In this document: one piece after another, positions 22,601-34,699 of the stretch
Layout: every line of letters starts with the position of its first letter
How positions within the stretch are numbered: the first letter of the stretch is position 1
Assembly: GCA_031763025.1 (NCBI GenBank)
Contig: JASSKH010000014.1
Span: 12,781,201-12,845,200, forward strand
Origin: Macrocystis pyrifera
Taxonomy: Eukaryota > Sar > Phaeophyceae > Laminariales > Laminariaceae
Direction: 5' to 3'
Length of the DNA: 64,000 nucleotides
The notes under the pieces: model-generated
What the model was told of the DNA's origin: nothing
The model's database searches: none
Seen by the model: only the letters and a program-made list of their open reading frames with translations
Program-made: the position numbers and the translations under genes

Positions 22601-25600
22601 ACCGGCAGGCACAACGCAGTCTGTTAAGTTGGGGTGTCGAGTAGTATGGAGTATCATTGAGTGCCTGATACTACGCACACCAGACCGTATGCAAATCGTC
22701 ATACCTGATATCTGGCACGCGCAGGGCGAGTCACCTCCAACTGGTCTACTCTTGCCGTTATCGGCTGTCTTACCTCCAAAAAGCACGCGACGAACAGGAC
22801 CAGCTTCACGTTGGGCACCGCGAGTAGGCCGTCCGGTCCCCACAACGTTGACTCTATTTTGTCGCCTTTTGCGGTAGCATCTCCCTGAGAGCCGCTGCAT
22901 ATGTCGTTCTTTTGTTTGCTGACGTCCGTCTCTTGTAGCTTGAGGTTAAGCGAACCTTCCCTTTGCTGAGATAGTCTCCCCCCGTCGCTGTCATCCACCA
23001 TCGATTTATATGCTAAGCTGTCTTTGATTGCACCATCTGCCCGGCCACCAGTTGTGAGGAGGTATGACTTTACCGTGGGAACGTGCTTGGCAGTCGCACC
23101 CCCCGCGGTCGCTGAAAGCACACGAGACGTGGAGAATGGCCGTAGCACGGACGTTATGCCGAGAACACGCATATCGCTCCCTGGATTGACACGATTTTGA
23201 GCTGCACCGGTTCATCGAGTGGCAGTCCACTCGCCGCGTCTGACCCAAGTCATTGTCCACCCAAACGCTTAACGCAGTGACATCTACACATTATCAAGTA
23301 ACAGAGTATGTACGTACCCCGTTGGAATCTCGATCGGTCACTTGCTTGAGGTGCAGCACGGCCTCTAGGTTGACGTGGCGGTAGGACGACGCACTATTAA
23401 CATCTATGTTTTAGAAGGGCGATACGAGCGTACACACCCGGCGCGAGAAACTTGCTACATGGTGATTGCAGCTCACCGTAATGGTGTCCAAACACAGGCA
23501 AGGTCATCCCCATAATTGGCCCACCGTATAGGCGAATCATCCGTCGGACCGCAAAGCACACGTTGGTCACGAATACGATTGTAAAGCAGGGAAAAACGGA
23601 CACTGCACACCACGAAGAAAATACCTCGCACACGCCACGACTCTGATGAGCACCGTACCACAAACAAAGGACTACAGCAGGCGCGGCTTCCTTACCTGCC
23701 TACTTGCTGTTCTCCTCTGGCGTGCTTCATTCCAAAGTATTTCGTCTCCGGCATATACAATACCACGAACGGCAGCAGGATGAGAGCTCCAATCGACCCC
23801 GCCAAGTTGGGGAGAAGATAAGGGTATCTGGACGAGCGTTTAAGTGGTCCGTGAGAAGCGGTGGCTTCATTGAAGATGTGCGATATCGTACATAAAAAGA
23901 CAGATGCTACTTTTTCTAGGCGGGGAAGGAAGGAACCACGAGCACGCACTTCCATCTCAACTAGCTATTGGTTGAAATTTGCTTTTGTCTAAGGGCGCAG
24001 AAATACTGGACACCCTACAAAGTAGGTACTTGAGTCGAAACATTGTTTTTTTTTGCGTGGATATCACGGACGAAACGTGCATGCGCGGAATTCGGCGAAT
24101 TTCGGTAATACCCACCAAATCAGTTTGATGTCCAAAAACGTTACCACGATAAACTATTCAGAAAGCGCCTGGTGCGCAAAGGAACCAACACGGAAGCGCC
24201 TTTCTGTGCATTCACTTACTCGCCTAAGAAGCCAGTGTCGGAAAATAGGCTGGGGAAGTTCGTAGCCGGCTGAGCCAGAAGACCCCCCAACGCGGTACCG
24301 AGCACGAGACTGAACGCTTTGGAGCCTGTGCAAAGTTTAACGAACCACGTGGCATGATATATGAGCAAAACATATTAATTCGTTTATCGAAGGGATCAGC
24401 ATTACGTACATATATGCGACGCCGTGCTGCTGGTGAAACGCCCTAAAGGAAAAATCCCCCTACCAAACGCACGTCTGCACGTGAACGGCGTCGAACATTG
24501 AACATGAACCACAACGAGTTGCTCATTTCGACGGCCATCACCTCCGAAGTAGGTCATTCCTTGCAGAACGTGTTCCTGTCCGCAAGCCTCGCGCATCGTG
24601 GTTCTCAGGGCGGGCACCATTCCGTTTGTCAGCCCAAATATTAGCCTGCACGATCAGCACAAACGAGGGGTGTTGTTCCCCCAGGAGGGGAGAATGTAAC
24701 ACACTAGAACTATAAACAGGGGTCCGATTGCTCTCGAAATTCCAAGAGAAATCACGCGCAGGCGCAAAACCGCAAACAAACATGGACGCAGATTTACATC
24801 TAGGTGTACCCTACGGACGCCTTAACTGCCCCCACAACTGCGGCTTATGACCACACAGCACGTCGCAGCTGCTGATAAATTCCTACGTGACGTCAGGCTC
24901 GTCGATTGTAGTGTCATGTCAAAATTGAGCAAAGTCTATAGTATAGGATTGAGAATGGCGTTCCTCGCTCGGCAAAGTAGTGTGATGTGAACTATTAAAT
25001 CAGAAACAAATATCAGCCTGAAATTCTGAACTCTCAAATTAGGAACACAAGTCGCGTACGGTATGGGTGCGCACCTCGATGAAACGGCGAAGCCGAAGGT
25101 AGGAGACAGCCCGAAGGCCAGCGAGAACACCATGATTGACAGAAGGCCAGCAATGATGACCGGTTTTCTTCCGACCGAATCCGTCACTTGCCCCAAAGAG
25201 TAACTGCTCACGAAACGGCCGAACGTGAAAGCACTTGCGACGTACCCCGCGTAAAAACCTGTTTGGGATCCGATAAAACAAGCGCGCGAGAGTTGGGGTA
25301 ATCGGTACCACATGTCTGGTTTTCCCCGACCCATCCCACTGAACTGGGGTTGTACATTGAGGCTCAATGTTTGTCTGACCGGAGCAGCTCCTCAAGTACC
25401 TAAATTACCTTCTTTGAGGCTAGCCTGATACTTTCACCACAGGTGAACAACTGTTTTCGTAGGACATACTAACTGCAGAGCGTAGATAATTGCTGGTCGG
25501 GTCGAGCGAACAACCGTCTTCTCCAAAGTCGTGTTTCGAGTGACATATTGAGATATTGAGTAGAGCAAATATGGCGCGACGCGGTTTTTTCCTTTTGTGG

Positions 25601-28600
25601 CTTGGGCCCTCACGGCATGGCAATCGAGACATATGCATGTTTCTTTTCTACCCGTCGAGACAACCTGGTAAACCACACAAATAGTTCATATCACCCCTGT
25701 GATAACCGAAGCATAGGTCCGTGAGGCCTCCCTATACCGGTACCACCTGTGGCAGGCAAACTTCCAGTGGCTTCATGCCAATAGCTGGGACGAGACTTAC
25801 AAACGTTGGTAATATGTATGTGTATATCGACCACAACCACGGGTGTGACTGTTGGCTCAGTGGTCATGGTGCATACCTTACGACGTACTGGGATACTGCG
25901 TAAAAGGCGCGCTGCCAGTGTACTGGACGTGCTGCCGGTGTACCGGGACCGTGCCAGTGGCAGCACCAGTATACGCTCTGAGGTTCTCAGTAGTCGCTGT
26001 TTCGCGGCGTCTAAAATACTGTATCTGACACGGTAATCGCAGTACCAGGTGCCAACTGCCTAGAAAACATACAGTACTACAGCAGAACAGGTCCACGATA
26101 AAAAAAAAAAAAAACGAACCGAAAACCCAAGTCTCACCTCTTAGAGATCGTTGAGAAAATTGGACTGAAAAATCGTGCTTAGCGGCGACCGTTAGACTAT
26201 CCCACGAGGTACCTGGTACCGGTATACAATAAGCTGTTGTACTTAAGATGTTCATGAATGCTGTCACAATAAGGTCCTGACTAAGATTTGTTGAAGACTA
26301 CCAGGTATCTTATACCAGGTACAATAATAGCTATTTCTTGCTGACGGGCCCATGCTGTATACCAGTAGTAGTTCCCAAACCTCGAGAATACGTTTCATTC
26401 TGGGACATTAAACTGGCACAGGTACTGCAAAAATTGTGTACTACTGCTTGTAGGGCTGGCTAATGGTACCTCGTACGCAGCCAGAAGGAGGACTAGGAAC
26501 CCCACAGCTACGCTAGCAGCGAACCCGGATTCGACCACCAACAGCCCGTACTTGGTTCCCCAAAACGAAGGAATTTGATACAGTACAGTGTTGCAGAGGC
26601 ACTTTCCCCATTCGAGGGCTCTGCCCTCCGTTAATGATGTTCTCCATCATGTGCGTTGTTGACAGCTACCTTTTCGTGCTACGCCCGCGGGAGGTGTTTT
26701 CTCGTGCATCAGTCGGAGAGCGTGCAGGCCGAGGAGGGTATACAACACGGCTGTAATATCTACCATACCGCGTTGATGAACCTGGCTTTTGAGTACGTTT
26801 AGATATTTTTTGCTACCTGGAGGGAGTTCCTGTGGTGGACTGGTTGGTATCAAATATGAAGGAGGGTATCTTACGAAATACACTATATATTGTACGCGAG
26901 ACAACACGTGACATATATAGGTCCTCACACGCAATGGCAAGGCCGAGTATCTTGGCAAAGAGGAGTGCGCAAATATCGAGCGATGCGTCAGTGGAAAGAC
27001 ATCAACGAGATATTGTATTACCATAGTCGACATTTTTGGTGGGTGCGACCTCCTGGGATTTGGAGAGGCTCTGGATTTAGTCCCAGGATGTGTGATATCT
27101 TGCATGTCATAGAGCACGGAAGAACCATACCTATATCAATCATTTCCGGGTGAAACCCGGCGTTCACGAAATGTTTGCTAGTGTCCTGGCGAATATCTTT
27201 CTATGATTCGCACTCTACTAAACTGTAGTGATATTGAGACTAATAATCCGACCCCCCCGGAAAGAAGGCCGAAACAGCCATATTTCGTTCGCATAAGAGG
27301 CAAGGATGAAATTGCCCCCGTTTTAGTCAATCTCATACCCTGGTACGTCATTATCATTAGCCCCAAAAGAAAGGCGGGAAAAAAAACACTGTGGCGTCTA
27401 TCCGGTTGGAACAAAGCGTTTGTGTGAACCCAGAGTGAGCGCTAATCGTTGGGGGTTCACTTCCATTTACGTAAACGTCAGCAGAGTGAAAACAACATCG
27501 GACATAATAAATGGCTCCATAAACCCAACCTGAAATAATGATGAAAGAAAAAATAAACACGACGTCAATAAACGCGAGTAATGCAATACTCTCGATCGAA
27601 GCCGCCAAATAACACCATGTAACAAAGATAACCATCTTCTTCCTCGCCCCTCTCGCCACATGCAAGCTCCGTCCAGTTTGTCGACCACTGGAAATCTTAT
27701 CTACCCTACCTGCGTAAGTCCAAACTTATTTGCCCCCGAAATCGAGGATGCTCTTCCAAAGGGCTTGACCCATTTATCACTTAAATAACGAGCCACCAGT
27801 ATTCGCAAAATCAGTTAGTCCTCAAGACCGTGGGTGTCGTTTCACTACCACTGCAATAATGATCCTACATAATTTTCAAGTATGCTAGCCCCGAAAAACC
27901 TAGCTAGTTTCAGTTCTAAAAGGCGTTGACAAAGACCAACAACATTGCGTAGAAACATAAAAACGTCAACACTACCTCCGACCTAAAGCACCCGCACCAG
28001 CACTTGAGATTAGTCTAACATGCTCGACCTTGTAGAAGACGCGATTTCATCCATAGTGTGCTCGAAGTCGTCCGATACCACATGATTAACCTGAGAGGGC
28101 TTGGCTACGTCACTCCTGACTTTTCTCCGTTGAAAAAGGGTCCCAACGATGAGATGTTGAAGGGAAAACTGGCCACTGCGCTATGTCGATCTCCCAAGCG
28201 AGCAACAACAACGGTGTTTTTTGTGCGAACGTACCTTTTAGCCGCAGGCGAATGTTTGGAAAATTATCTTTCCCATCAAAGGTTTCGCACATTTCGAGTA
28301 GTGTTACTCATCTATGTATGATAACTGTTTTTGCGCGCACCACGTGCTGGCCGCGTGACTATCTAAATATAAATCTGTACGTACTCAAGGTGGCTGCAGC
28401 TTGTGAATCGCGCAATACCCCGTCTGCAAGTATACTACTGTCCCAGGTACCTTGTATGTACGTCACAGGGAATAGTGATACTTCTTCTGCGGGTATCGTA
28501 TACTATTGGTTCCGTACCTGGTGAAAATGTCACAGGGGAGTCGTCGTGCCGCCAATTATACCGACGACACCTTGAGAACAGAGCATTGTGATAATTCTAC

Positions 28601-31600
28601 AAGTATACTGCCCGGGCATATACATACGTCACAGGGGTGTCGTCGTGTCGTCATGCTGCCAAGAGCAACAAACTGCTGTTGTTGTTCATGCGACATCGAC
28701 GAGGTATCATATGTGTGAAATCTCAAGCATGTATGTATGAAATCATACTTGTGTACAAAACAAGGTTCCCCTTCGGGACGTGGGGGACGTGAATTATTGG
28801 GGGTGGTGTCGCAAGGCGAGAAGGGGCGCACAGCTAACACACTCATGCATAATGGGTCTTGTTGGAGAACCATGAGGCACGGGTTGTTGTAGTGCTCAAA
28901 ACAAATAGCTGTACGTGGTATGTGTGTGACGTGCACACAACAGAAGCTCATGTCACGGGGTTTCCTGAAGAAGAGCAAAGCGGGTGGGATCTATAGTTGC
29001 ATCGTGAAGCACGCAATAAAAACAGTATTGTGAAAGGAGAAATTACCTCAGCGGTCGATACAAGCGTACGGTGATGCTGGTTGCAATAGAGCACGTCAAC
29101 TATATACGCCAATTAATTGCCGTAATGAAAACGAACAAAACACACTGAAATCCATACAACTACCCGCCAACAAAAAAACGGAAAAAAAGACGCAGTGAAT
29201 GCAAGAGGATTCGAACTCAAGTTCTGTACTCGGCAGTCGAGCGCCGTACCGCGGAACTAATATTTCGCTGAATTTCAACCAGAAAATACTGTTGGACAAA
29301 ACATGTCAGGGGTGTGTGCTGTGTGTTCTTCACATTACACTGTTCTTTCTACCGGTCGACATCCAGCACAACCAGTGTCCATGCCAGTTCTTCAATCACT
29401 GAGCCGAGAGATACAAGTTCTGTGGTCACAGCAGTGATGATTTTCGTCTTCAAGTTATTACGCCGGATTTCGAGGTGGAAACCAGGATACATACGACAAA
29501 ATCGAATATTTGTTACAAGTGTGTGCGTACTGCTTCTGTGTTTTACCTAGCATACAAGAATCAAGAGCAGAAGAGGCCAAGCACATTTACGATATTGAGA
29601 TTAGATCTTCGTTCGTGTTGGTTCAGCGCAATACAGAATAATCCGTATTCGCTCATCATGATACATGCAGGTATTACCGAGGTCGCGCCTCATTACCACC
29701 AACTACTAGTAATGAGGCGCGAAGCGCGAAGCGCGAGCCTTTTTTTATATTTTCCAAGAGAAAAAAAAAACTCTTCATAACGGCTCGCGTTCGAGGGTAG
29801 GGTGCCTTGCTTTACGTTTCTCTGTATGTGTGATTCAACATCTGTTTTGGGCCACGTTTGACCACCGCCGCGATGGTATATCCCACTGAGCTATAGGGGT
29901 AAATAATCGATCGATTGCCTACCTCAGGGTAATCCTTAAAACAATATTTCCCCCTCTGAACGGCGGGATATTTGTGGCGTCAGAACCGTATACGTATATA
30001 CGCTGACCTACCCGCTTCGTTTCATTACCTGGGGAACCAGGGAGGTGTATTTTGCCGTTATGGGCACGCCGCGAGCGTTTCTGTAAAATAAACGTTTAAA
30101 GTGAGGTTCGAACCCGTGACCTGGACGACGTCAAACAGATGTGACGGTATTACCGGCTGGACTACGCGTATAGGGGTAAAAGATCGATCGATTACCCACC
30201 CCAGGGTAATCCTTACACCGCGCTCAACGCACACGGCACCGATTCCAGTCCCGGCGGACTCTATATACGCACACACAAACGAAACCTTCGCGTGCTGGTG
30301 TGGTGGAAAGTCGTTCACAGTTGGTCAAGCTAGGTGCGGCCACGTGTGTAGGCACACGTTTGTGCTGGGCCATGTATAAAAAAGACAGAACCAACAACCG
30401 TAAAACATTAGAACGGTTTTATTTTTTCGAGTTCTACCTTACGAAATCCAACTCGACGAGTAGCCAGACTGTGCCTGTCCACAGCAACGTTCGGGCCATG
30501 TCCCCGAGACATGCTGCAGGTCGTATTGTCAGGCCCACCCGCTTGTTACTGATGCGGGAACGGAGAATCAAGAGAAGATCTGTTGTAGTTGTTGTACAGC
30601 AGTAGTAGTGGTAGCACTTGCTGCTACTACATACAGTAGAAGCTCTGTTGCACACACGTCAGGTTGTAGGTTTTTTGTCTTCAAATTGTGAGTGCGGAAC
30701 AAGGAAACACATACATGTACGAAGGGTTCAAGGGTCAAACCAACCACAAGCAGAGCGTACAGCGACGCTGACCCTGGCCTCGTGTGTCCTACTGCTACTG
30801 TTGCTGCTGTTTTGCTGCTAGAGAAGAACTGCTGCTGCTGTAGAATCTGATATCGTACATCAATGCACCTGCTACGAGAAAATAACCTCTTTCTGTTGGA
30901 CAAAACATTTCAGATGCAGATTTTTCGTCTTCAAATTATAAACCAGAAAACACTGCTGCTGGACAAAACATGCCGTGTGCGTTCTTCACATGAAACCGTT
31001 TTTTCTACCCGTCAGCATCCAGCACAACCAGTGTCCGTGCCGATTCTTCAATCTCTGATACAAGCTCTGTGGTCAGCGGTGCAGATGTTGGTCTTGAAAT
31101 TATTATGCCGGATTTCGAGGTGGAAAGCAGGATACACACGACATTATCTAGTATTGGTTACAGATGTATGCGTACTGCTGTGTCTTTCATATATCAAGAG
31201 CAAAAGAGGTCAAGAACATTTACAATATTGAGATTCACCAACGACAGCTTAGGTGGATGTTCGTTCGTGTTGGTTCTGCACAATACAGAACAATCCGTAT
31301 TCGCCCACCATGATGCATCGCAGACATGACTACTGCACGCAGATATTACTGAGGTCGCGCCTCATTACCACGAATTATTACTATGAAAAGTGTTGAGGTT
31401 ATGGTTGCCGAGCCCCACCGTTGTGGCAAACTATTAACACGTGTACTTACTATTAGCACGAGTTGAGAACGTCTGTTGTGAGATTGAAACTCTACTTGAA
31501 AATCAAATTTGCACGGGTATGAGAAGCATACAGAACGAGTTTACAACCTCTTCTTATTCTGTACTCGTACACATGATCTGTACGTGGTTCGTCTCTCACC

Positions 31601-31762
31601 CGATTCGTTTGTTGTTTCCAACCCCAGGAGATCCTGCACCATCAACCCAACGTAGGGGAAAAGGCTGACCAGGGAGTAAATGTTGAGCGTCATGCACAGC
31701 GACAGAATTGTCACTGTCCGAAAAGGGAAGTCCCCCACACCGGACTCTTGCGTGACAGGCAT
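19695..31762 (-). CDS. MFS transporter, zinc-induced-facilitator-like (10 exons)
   Basis: A multi-pass membrane transporter of the major facilitator superfamily, best matching the plant/algal ZIFL group (organic acid or metal-chelate/H+ exchange in the family; substrate here unknown). Exons in order: 31762-31600, 25258-25075, 24645-24542, 24325-24220, 23827-23696, 23393-23314 (tentative), 23180-22774, 22503-22375, 22082-21859, 20069-19695. Visible motifs: SLFPYVGLMV in TM1, the MFS motif A GQVTDSVGRK after TM2, LIFGLTNGMVPALR, the LGTALGGLLAQPATNFP segment, YPYLLPNLAGSIGAL and YMPETK in TM6, EEAYPLWALSTPGAGGLGW in the second half, and a C-terminal exon with YMRGKLGGLYNMSESLGRFLGP. Exon 7 encodes an unusually long hydrophilic central loop. 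Junction phases agree except at exons 8 and 9 (see findings). The model gives about 634 residues; plant relatives are nearer 480. The start at 31762 is the first Met before TM1; an upstream exon is possible. Confidence 0.85.
29184..29262 (-). repeat. tRNA-like sequence with A- and B-box motifs (not a functional tRNA)
   Basis: The minus strand contains TAGTTCCGCGGTACGG (A-box-like) and GAGTTCGAATCCTC (T-arm/B-box-like) about 40 nt apart. The anticodon stem can form only with a 5-nt loop or a mispaired 7-nt loop, and no acceptor stem pairs. It is probably the head of a tRNA-derived repeat inside intron 1. Confidence 0.4.
29266..29515 (+). repeat. K-family dispersed repeat, copy 1
   Basis: The core words are TTCTTCACATTA, CGACATCCAGCACAACCAGT, a GTTCTGTGGTCACA block and, further on, ACGCCGGATTTCGAGGTGGA. 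The same order of words recurs at 30905-31160 and 45056-45335. Shorter copies containing only the first half are at 52088, 56090, 58295 (inverted) and 59700. It is non-coding. Confidence 0.8.
29687..29722. repeat. Perfect palindrome CGCGCCTCATTAC
   Basis: Thirteen-bp arms face each other across a 10-bp spacer, at the left edge of repeat N. One arm alone recurs at 31355-31370 and the opposite arm at 32008-32020, so the hairpin may mark a repeat end. A run of GCGCGAAGCGCG follows immediately. Confidence 0.7.
29707..30610 (+). repeat. Repeat N, copy 1 (carries an S2 insertion)
   Basis: It aligns with 32008-32540 from TGAGGCGCG-type sequence through the A/T-rich hairpin and AACGGCTCG block, the GCGCTCAACGCACACGGCACC block, TCGTTCACAGTTGGTC and on to AGAGAAGATCTGTTGTAG. 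The 347-bp insertion at 29869-30215 is absent from copy 2. Non-coding. Confidence 0.85.
29869..30215 (-). mobile_element. S2 insertion with terminal direct repeats, target duplication CACCGC
   Basis: The insertion is flanked by CACCGC on both sides (29863-29868 and 30216-30221), while N copy 2 has one CACCGC at 32163-32168. On the minus strand it begins TGTAAGGATTACCCTGGGG, carries an A-box-like and a perfect B-box-like motif (GGGTTCGAACCTCAC), has the S2 body, and then ends with a second ~70-bp copy of its own start (AAGGATTACCCTGAGGTAGG to ATACCATCG, with a clean TAGCTCAGTGGG A box). It is either a truncated head-to-tail S2 dimer or a miniature element with ~70-bp LTR-like ends. Confidence 0.75.
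30905..31160 (+). repeat. K-family dispersed repeat, copy 2
   Basis: Same order of words as copy 1 (TTCTTCACATGAAACCG, CAGCATCCAGCACAACCAGT, TGCCGGATTTCGAGGTGGA). It lies in intron 1 of the transporter gene, directly after a T unit. Confidence 0.8.
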
Positions 31763-32007
31763 ACCTGCCTGCCTGCCTGTTGTACCTGCGGTAGTGCCTG
31801 CTTGCACTCGGCGAGTGTGGTTGTGAATGTCAAAACAGCCTTTCAGAGGCGGAGAAAGATGCGCAGAAGGGAGGTTGAGTGTGTGCGTCGAAAAATGCCA
31901 GAAAATAATATGTGACAAAAATAAGCTAGCGGGTGCATACAAAACAATGTACAGGAGCAGCATGCTGCAGTAGTGTGTGGCGTAGTTTTGTGACCACAGA
32001 ACTTGTC
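31763..32007. other. Upstream flank of the transporter start
   Basis: Immediately upstream of the proposed start is a short GGCA/GCAG direct repeat. At 31975-32000 there is an inverted end fragment of the K repeat (GCGTAGTTTTGTGACCACAG). I cannot identify promoter elements. If the true first exon lies further upstream, it would have to cross the repeats at 32-33 kb. Confidence 0.35.
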
Positions 32008-32540
32008 ATGAGGCGCGCGAAGCGCGCAGCGTCAGCCTTTTTTTTCTTGGTTTTTCCAAGAAAAAAAGCCTCTTCATAACGGCTCGGATACGAGGATAGG
32101 GTGCCTTGCCTGGAGTTTCTCTGCACGTGTGTGATTCAACACTTTTTTTCGCTGCGTTTGACCACCGCGCTCAACGCACACGGCACCAATTCCTGTCCCG
32201 GCGGGCTCTGTGCACGCCCACGAAAAAACATGGGTAAGTCGTTCACAGTTGGTCGCGCTAGGTGCGGCAACACGTGTAGGCACATGTTTGTGTTGGGCCA
32301 TGTTGAAAAAACACAGAACCAACAATCGTTAAATACTAGAACGGTTTTGGTTTTTTTTGAGTTTTACCTAACGAAACCCAGCTCTACGAGTACTCGTAGG
32401 CAGACTGTGTCTATCCACAGCAACGAGCGTTTGGGCCATATTCCCGAGACACGCTGCATGTGGTATTGTCAGGCCCAAACTTCCTATTGATGAGGGGACG
32501 GAGAAGCAGGAGAAGATCTGCTGTAGTTGTTGCACAGCAG
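32008..32540 (+). repeat. Repeat N, copy 2 (empty-site copy)
   Basis: This matches 29707-30610 without the S2 insertion; the single CACCGC target is at 32163-32168. It starts with GAGGCGCGCGAAGCGCGC and a long A/T hairpin (CTTGGTTTTTCCAAG). It has no coding potential. Confidence 0.85.
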
Positions 32541-33382
32541 TAGTGGTGGCATTTGCTGCTACTACATACAGTAGAAGCTCTGTTGGACACACGTACGTCA
32601 GGTTGTAGATTTTTCGTCTTCAAATTATGAGTGCATAACCAGGGAACACATGTACGAAGGGTTTACACACAAGCCGCGCGTACAGCAACGCTGACCCTGG
32701 CCTCGTGTGTCCTACTGCTACTGCTGCTGCTGTTTAGCTGCTGGAGAAGCTCTGTTGTAGATGTCACGCATCAGTAGTAGCGGTGACACCTGCTACCTGC
32801 TACGAGAAGTTCTCTCTCTTGGACAGTAAAAGTAGTAGAGCAGTCGGGTGCAGATTTTTGGTTATCAAATAATGCCGAATTTCGAGTTGGGAACCAACAC
32901 AGGACAAAATCGAGTACGTGTACAAAGGGTTCAAGGGTTAGATTGACAAGCCGAGCGTACAGCGACGCTGACCCTGGGCTCGTGTGTCATACGGCTACTG
33001 CTGCTATTTGCTGCTGGAGAAGTTCTGCTGTAGATGTCCTGCATAGGTAGTAGCGGTGGCATCTGCTACTTGCTACGAGAAGTTCTCTCTCTTGGACAGA
33101 GCATGTCGCGTGCAGATTTTCGACTTCAAATTAATATGACGAATTTCGAGTTCGGAACCAACACACGACAAAATCGAGTACGCGTACAAAGGGTTCAAGA
33201 GTTAGATTGAAAAGCCGGGCGTACATCGACGCTGACCCTGGCTTCGTGCGTCCTACTGCTACTGCTGCTGCGGTCTCGTTGCTGGAGAAGCCCTGCTGTA
33301 GATGTCGTAAATCAGTACAAGTAAGTAGTGGTGGCACCTGCTACGAGAAAGCTTTCTGTTGGACAAAACGCTTCAGAGGCGG

Positions 33383-33582
33383 AGTACTATCGAGGTGCGA
33401 GAGAATATTTGTTTTGTATGTACGGGAGAACTTGACCAATTAGATGAACACGGGTCGTTGTACCCGTATAGTACAAAAGTGCACCTGGGACCAGTTCTGC
33501 TGTAGCAGTTGAATCGTGAGCGAGAGGACGCAGCGACGAAGGGTCGTCAAGGCAGGTCCAAGGTGCGGTAGAGACTAGTATA
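33383..33582 (+). repeat. Direct repeat A1 flanking the tyrosine-recombinase retroelement
   Basis: About 195 bp are ~88% identical by eye with 38847-39047. Shared words are GGGAGAACTTGACCAATTAG, CAGTTCTGCTGTAGCAGTTG and GCGAGAGGACGCAGCGACG. The two copies are in the same orientation on either side of the gag/RT/recombinase frames, as expected for the A repeats of split-direct-repeat (Ngaro/PAT-type) elements. The expected B repeats were not found. Confidence 0.75.
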
Positions 33583-33714
33583 GCTTCGAAGCATCGCTGT
33601 GGACTTGGTCGGAGCTGCTGATCTCGTCTCTGCTTGGCGCGACGCTGTCATTGCGGCTTTTCTTTCTTTCGGGTTTCATTCCTTCTGTTGTTTGCTGTGT
33701 GACTGCGATGGCTG

Positions 33715-34699
33715 ATGTGCTCAAACCGCACCCGGGGAAGGCCACAGCGGCCGCTGCTGAGGCCCCAGCGGCCGTTCCCCGGAGCACGTCACTCTGTGGG
33801 ATCGACGGTCGATGTACTCCCCGCTGGCGTTGAGTCGGAACTCGTACGTTCCGTCGACTTGGTCCAGTGGTTGAGGCAAGTCGAAAGCCAATTTGAGCTC
33901 GTTCGCGACGAAATTCTGGCAGTCTCGTCGAAAACCTACGCTTCCATTGCGGGGATCCAAGACAACGTGTCAACTTGCACGGCGCAGTGCTCCCATTTGG
34001 ACATCGTTCCTCAGCAGCTCGTGGCGAACCTGGACGTTCAAGGGGACGCGTCCCGCGACAGCCGTGACGCGCGGGAGCGGCTGCTCTAAAAGTCACAGCT
34101 TGTCGACGATGCTGCCCTCTGGAGAACGTCGGGGCCTCCAACGACACTGGGTTCTCCAGGGCCGTATCCCCCATATTCTAGGCCATTCTCCGGCCGACAT
34201 CCGAACCTTCGTGGGGGAGTCGGTCAATGTAACGGCACGGGTGGCCGCCCAGCTCCACTCGGTGATCGATTTCGACGTTACTCAGCTCGGTCCCCGTAAG
34301 GACGGGGCCCTCGACGGCTGCCTGATGGTCGCCGACCGCCTCGAGCTTGTGCGGTCGGCGCTCATCGTGGTGCCGTCCATTGGGCTGTCGCCGTCGGCAG
34401 ACGCTGATCGGCCGTGCCTGGAGCGGCAGCCTCCTCTCAGCGCTGCCTTCACAACGGCGCCCGCCGACCTGCGTACTCACACGTTGTGCAATTACGCCAG
34501 CCCCTCGAGCGCCAAGGCGAGAATCGTGTGCGAGATGGTTAATCACGATCTTCGGCTGTGGGTCAACGAGGTCATGCGTTTTGCCTTGTCAAGCCAACAA
34601 TCTGTGGTGCCTCCCTTCCTGGACACGATGTTTGCAGTGCCCCCGCTACCGGCCTTCGGCCGGACGTCCGCGTTTTGCCAGGGCGGGGGGGAACCCTGA
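33715..34699 (+). pseudogene. Gag-like region of the YR retrotransposon
   Basis: A plus frame runs 33715-34089 and, after a frame change near 34085, another continues to 34699 (phases 1 and 2). Composition is gag-like: arginine- and proline-rich start, then amphipathic helices (SVDLVQWLRQVESQFELVR). Just downstream, at about 34815-34875, a third phase shows a CCCH-type zinc finger (C-x8-C-x4-C-x3-H, with ATERCKWRDCIFVH), common at the end of YR-element gag proteins. The frame changes show that gag is broken. Exact start unknown. Confidence 0.5.

Larger units (their letters stand above)
25259..31599 (-). other. Giant first intron of the transporter gene (6.3 kb), repeat-filled
   Basis: The donor reads G|GTGAGA at 31599 and the acceptor CAAACAG|G at 25259; the split codon GGT joins TM1 to the FYAGYVASAF segment in phase. 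The intron carries K-family repeats, an N repeat with an S2 insertion, a 262-bp-type repeat unit, a poly-A run near 26100 and CCAGGTACC-rich stretches around 25.9-26.4 kb and 28.4-28.7 kb. No second gene is recognisable inside it. The open frames at 26.6-27.7 kb have no known motif. Confidence 0.7.
30600..33380 (+). repeat. Repeat T: ~245-263-bp units, partly tandem
   Basis: Units start near 30656, 30916, 32602, 32848 and 33111. Each contains GATTTTTCGTCTTCAAATTA, AAGGGTTCAAGGGT, GCGACGCTGACCCTGG, a CTACTGCTACTGCTGCTG run and GCTACGAGAA. The last three are in tandem and stop exactly where the ~200-bp repeat A1 begins. Unit starts also match the junction before the K repeat, so T and K share a module. 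Confidence 0.75.
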
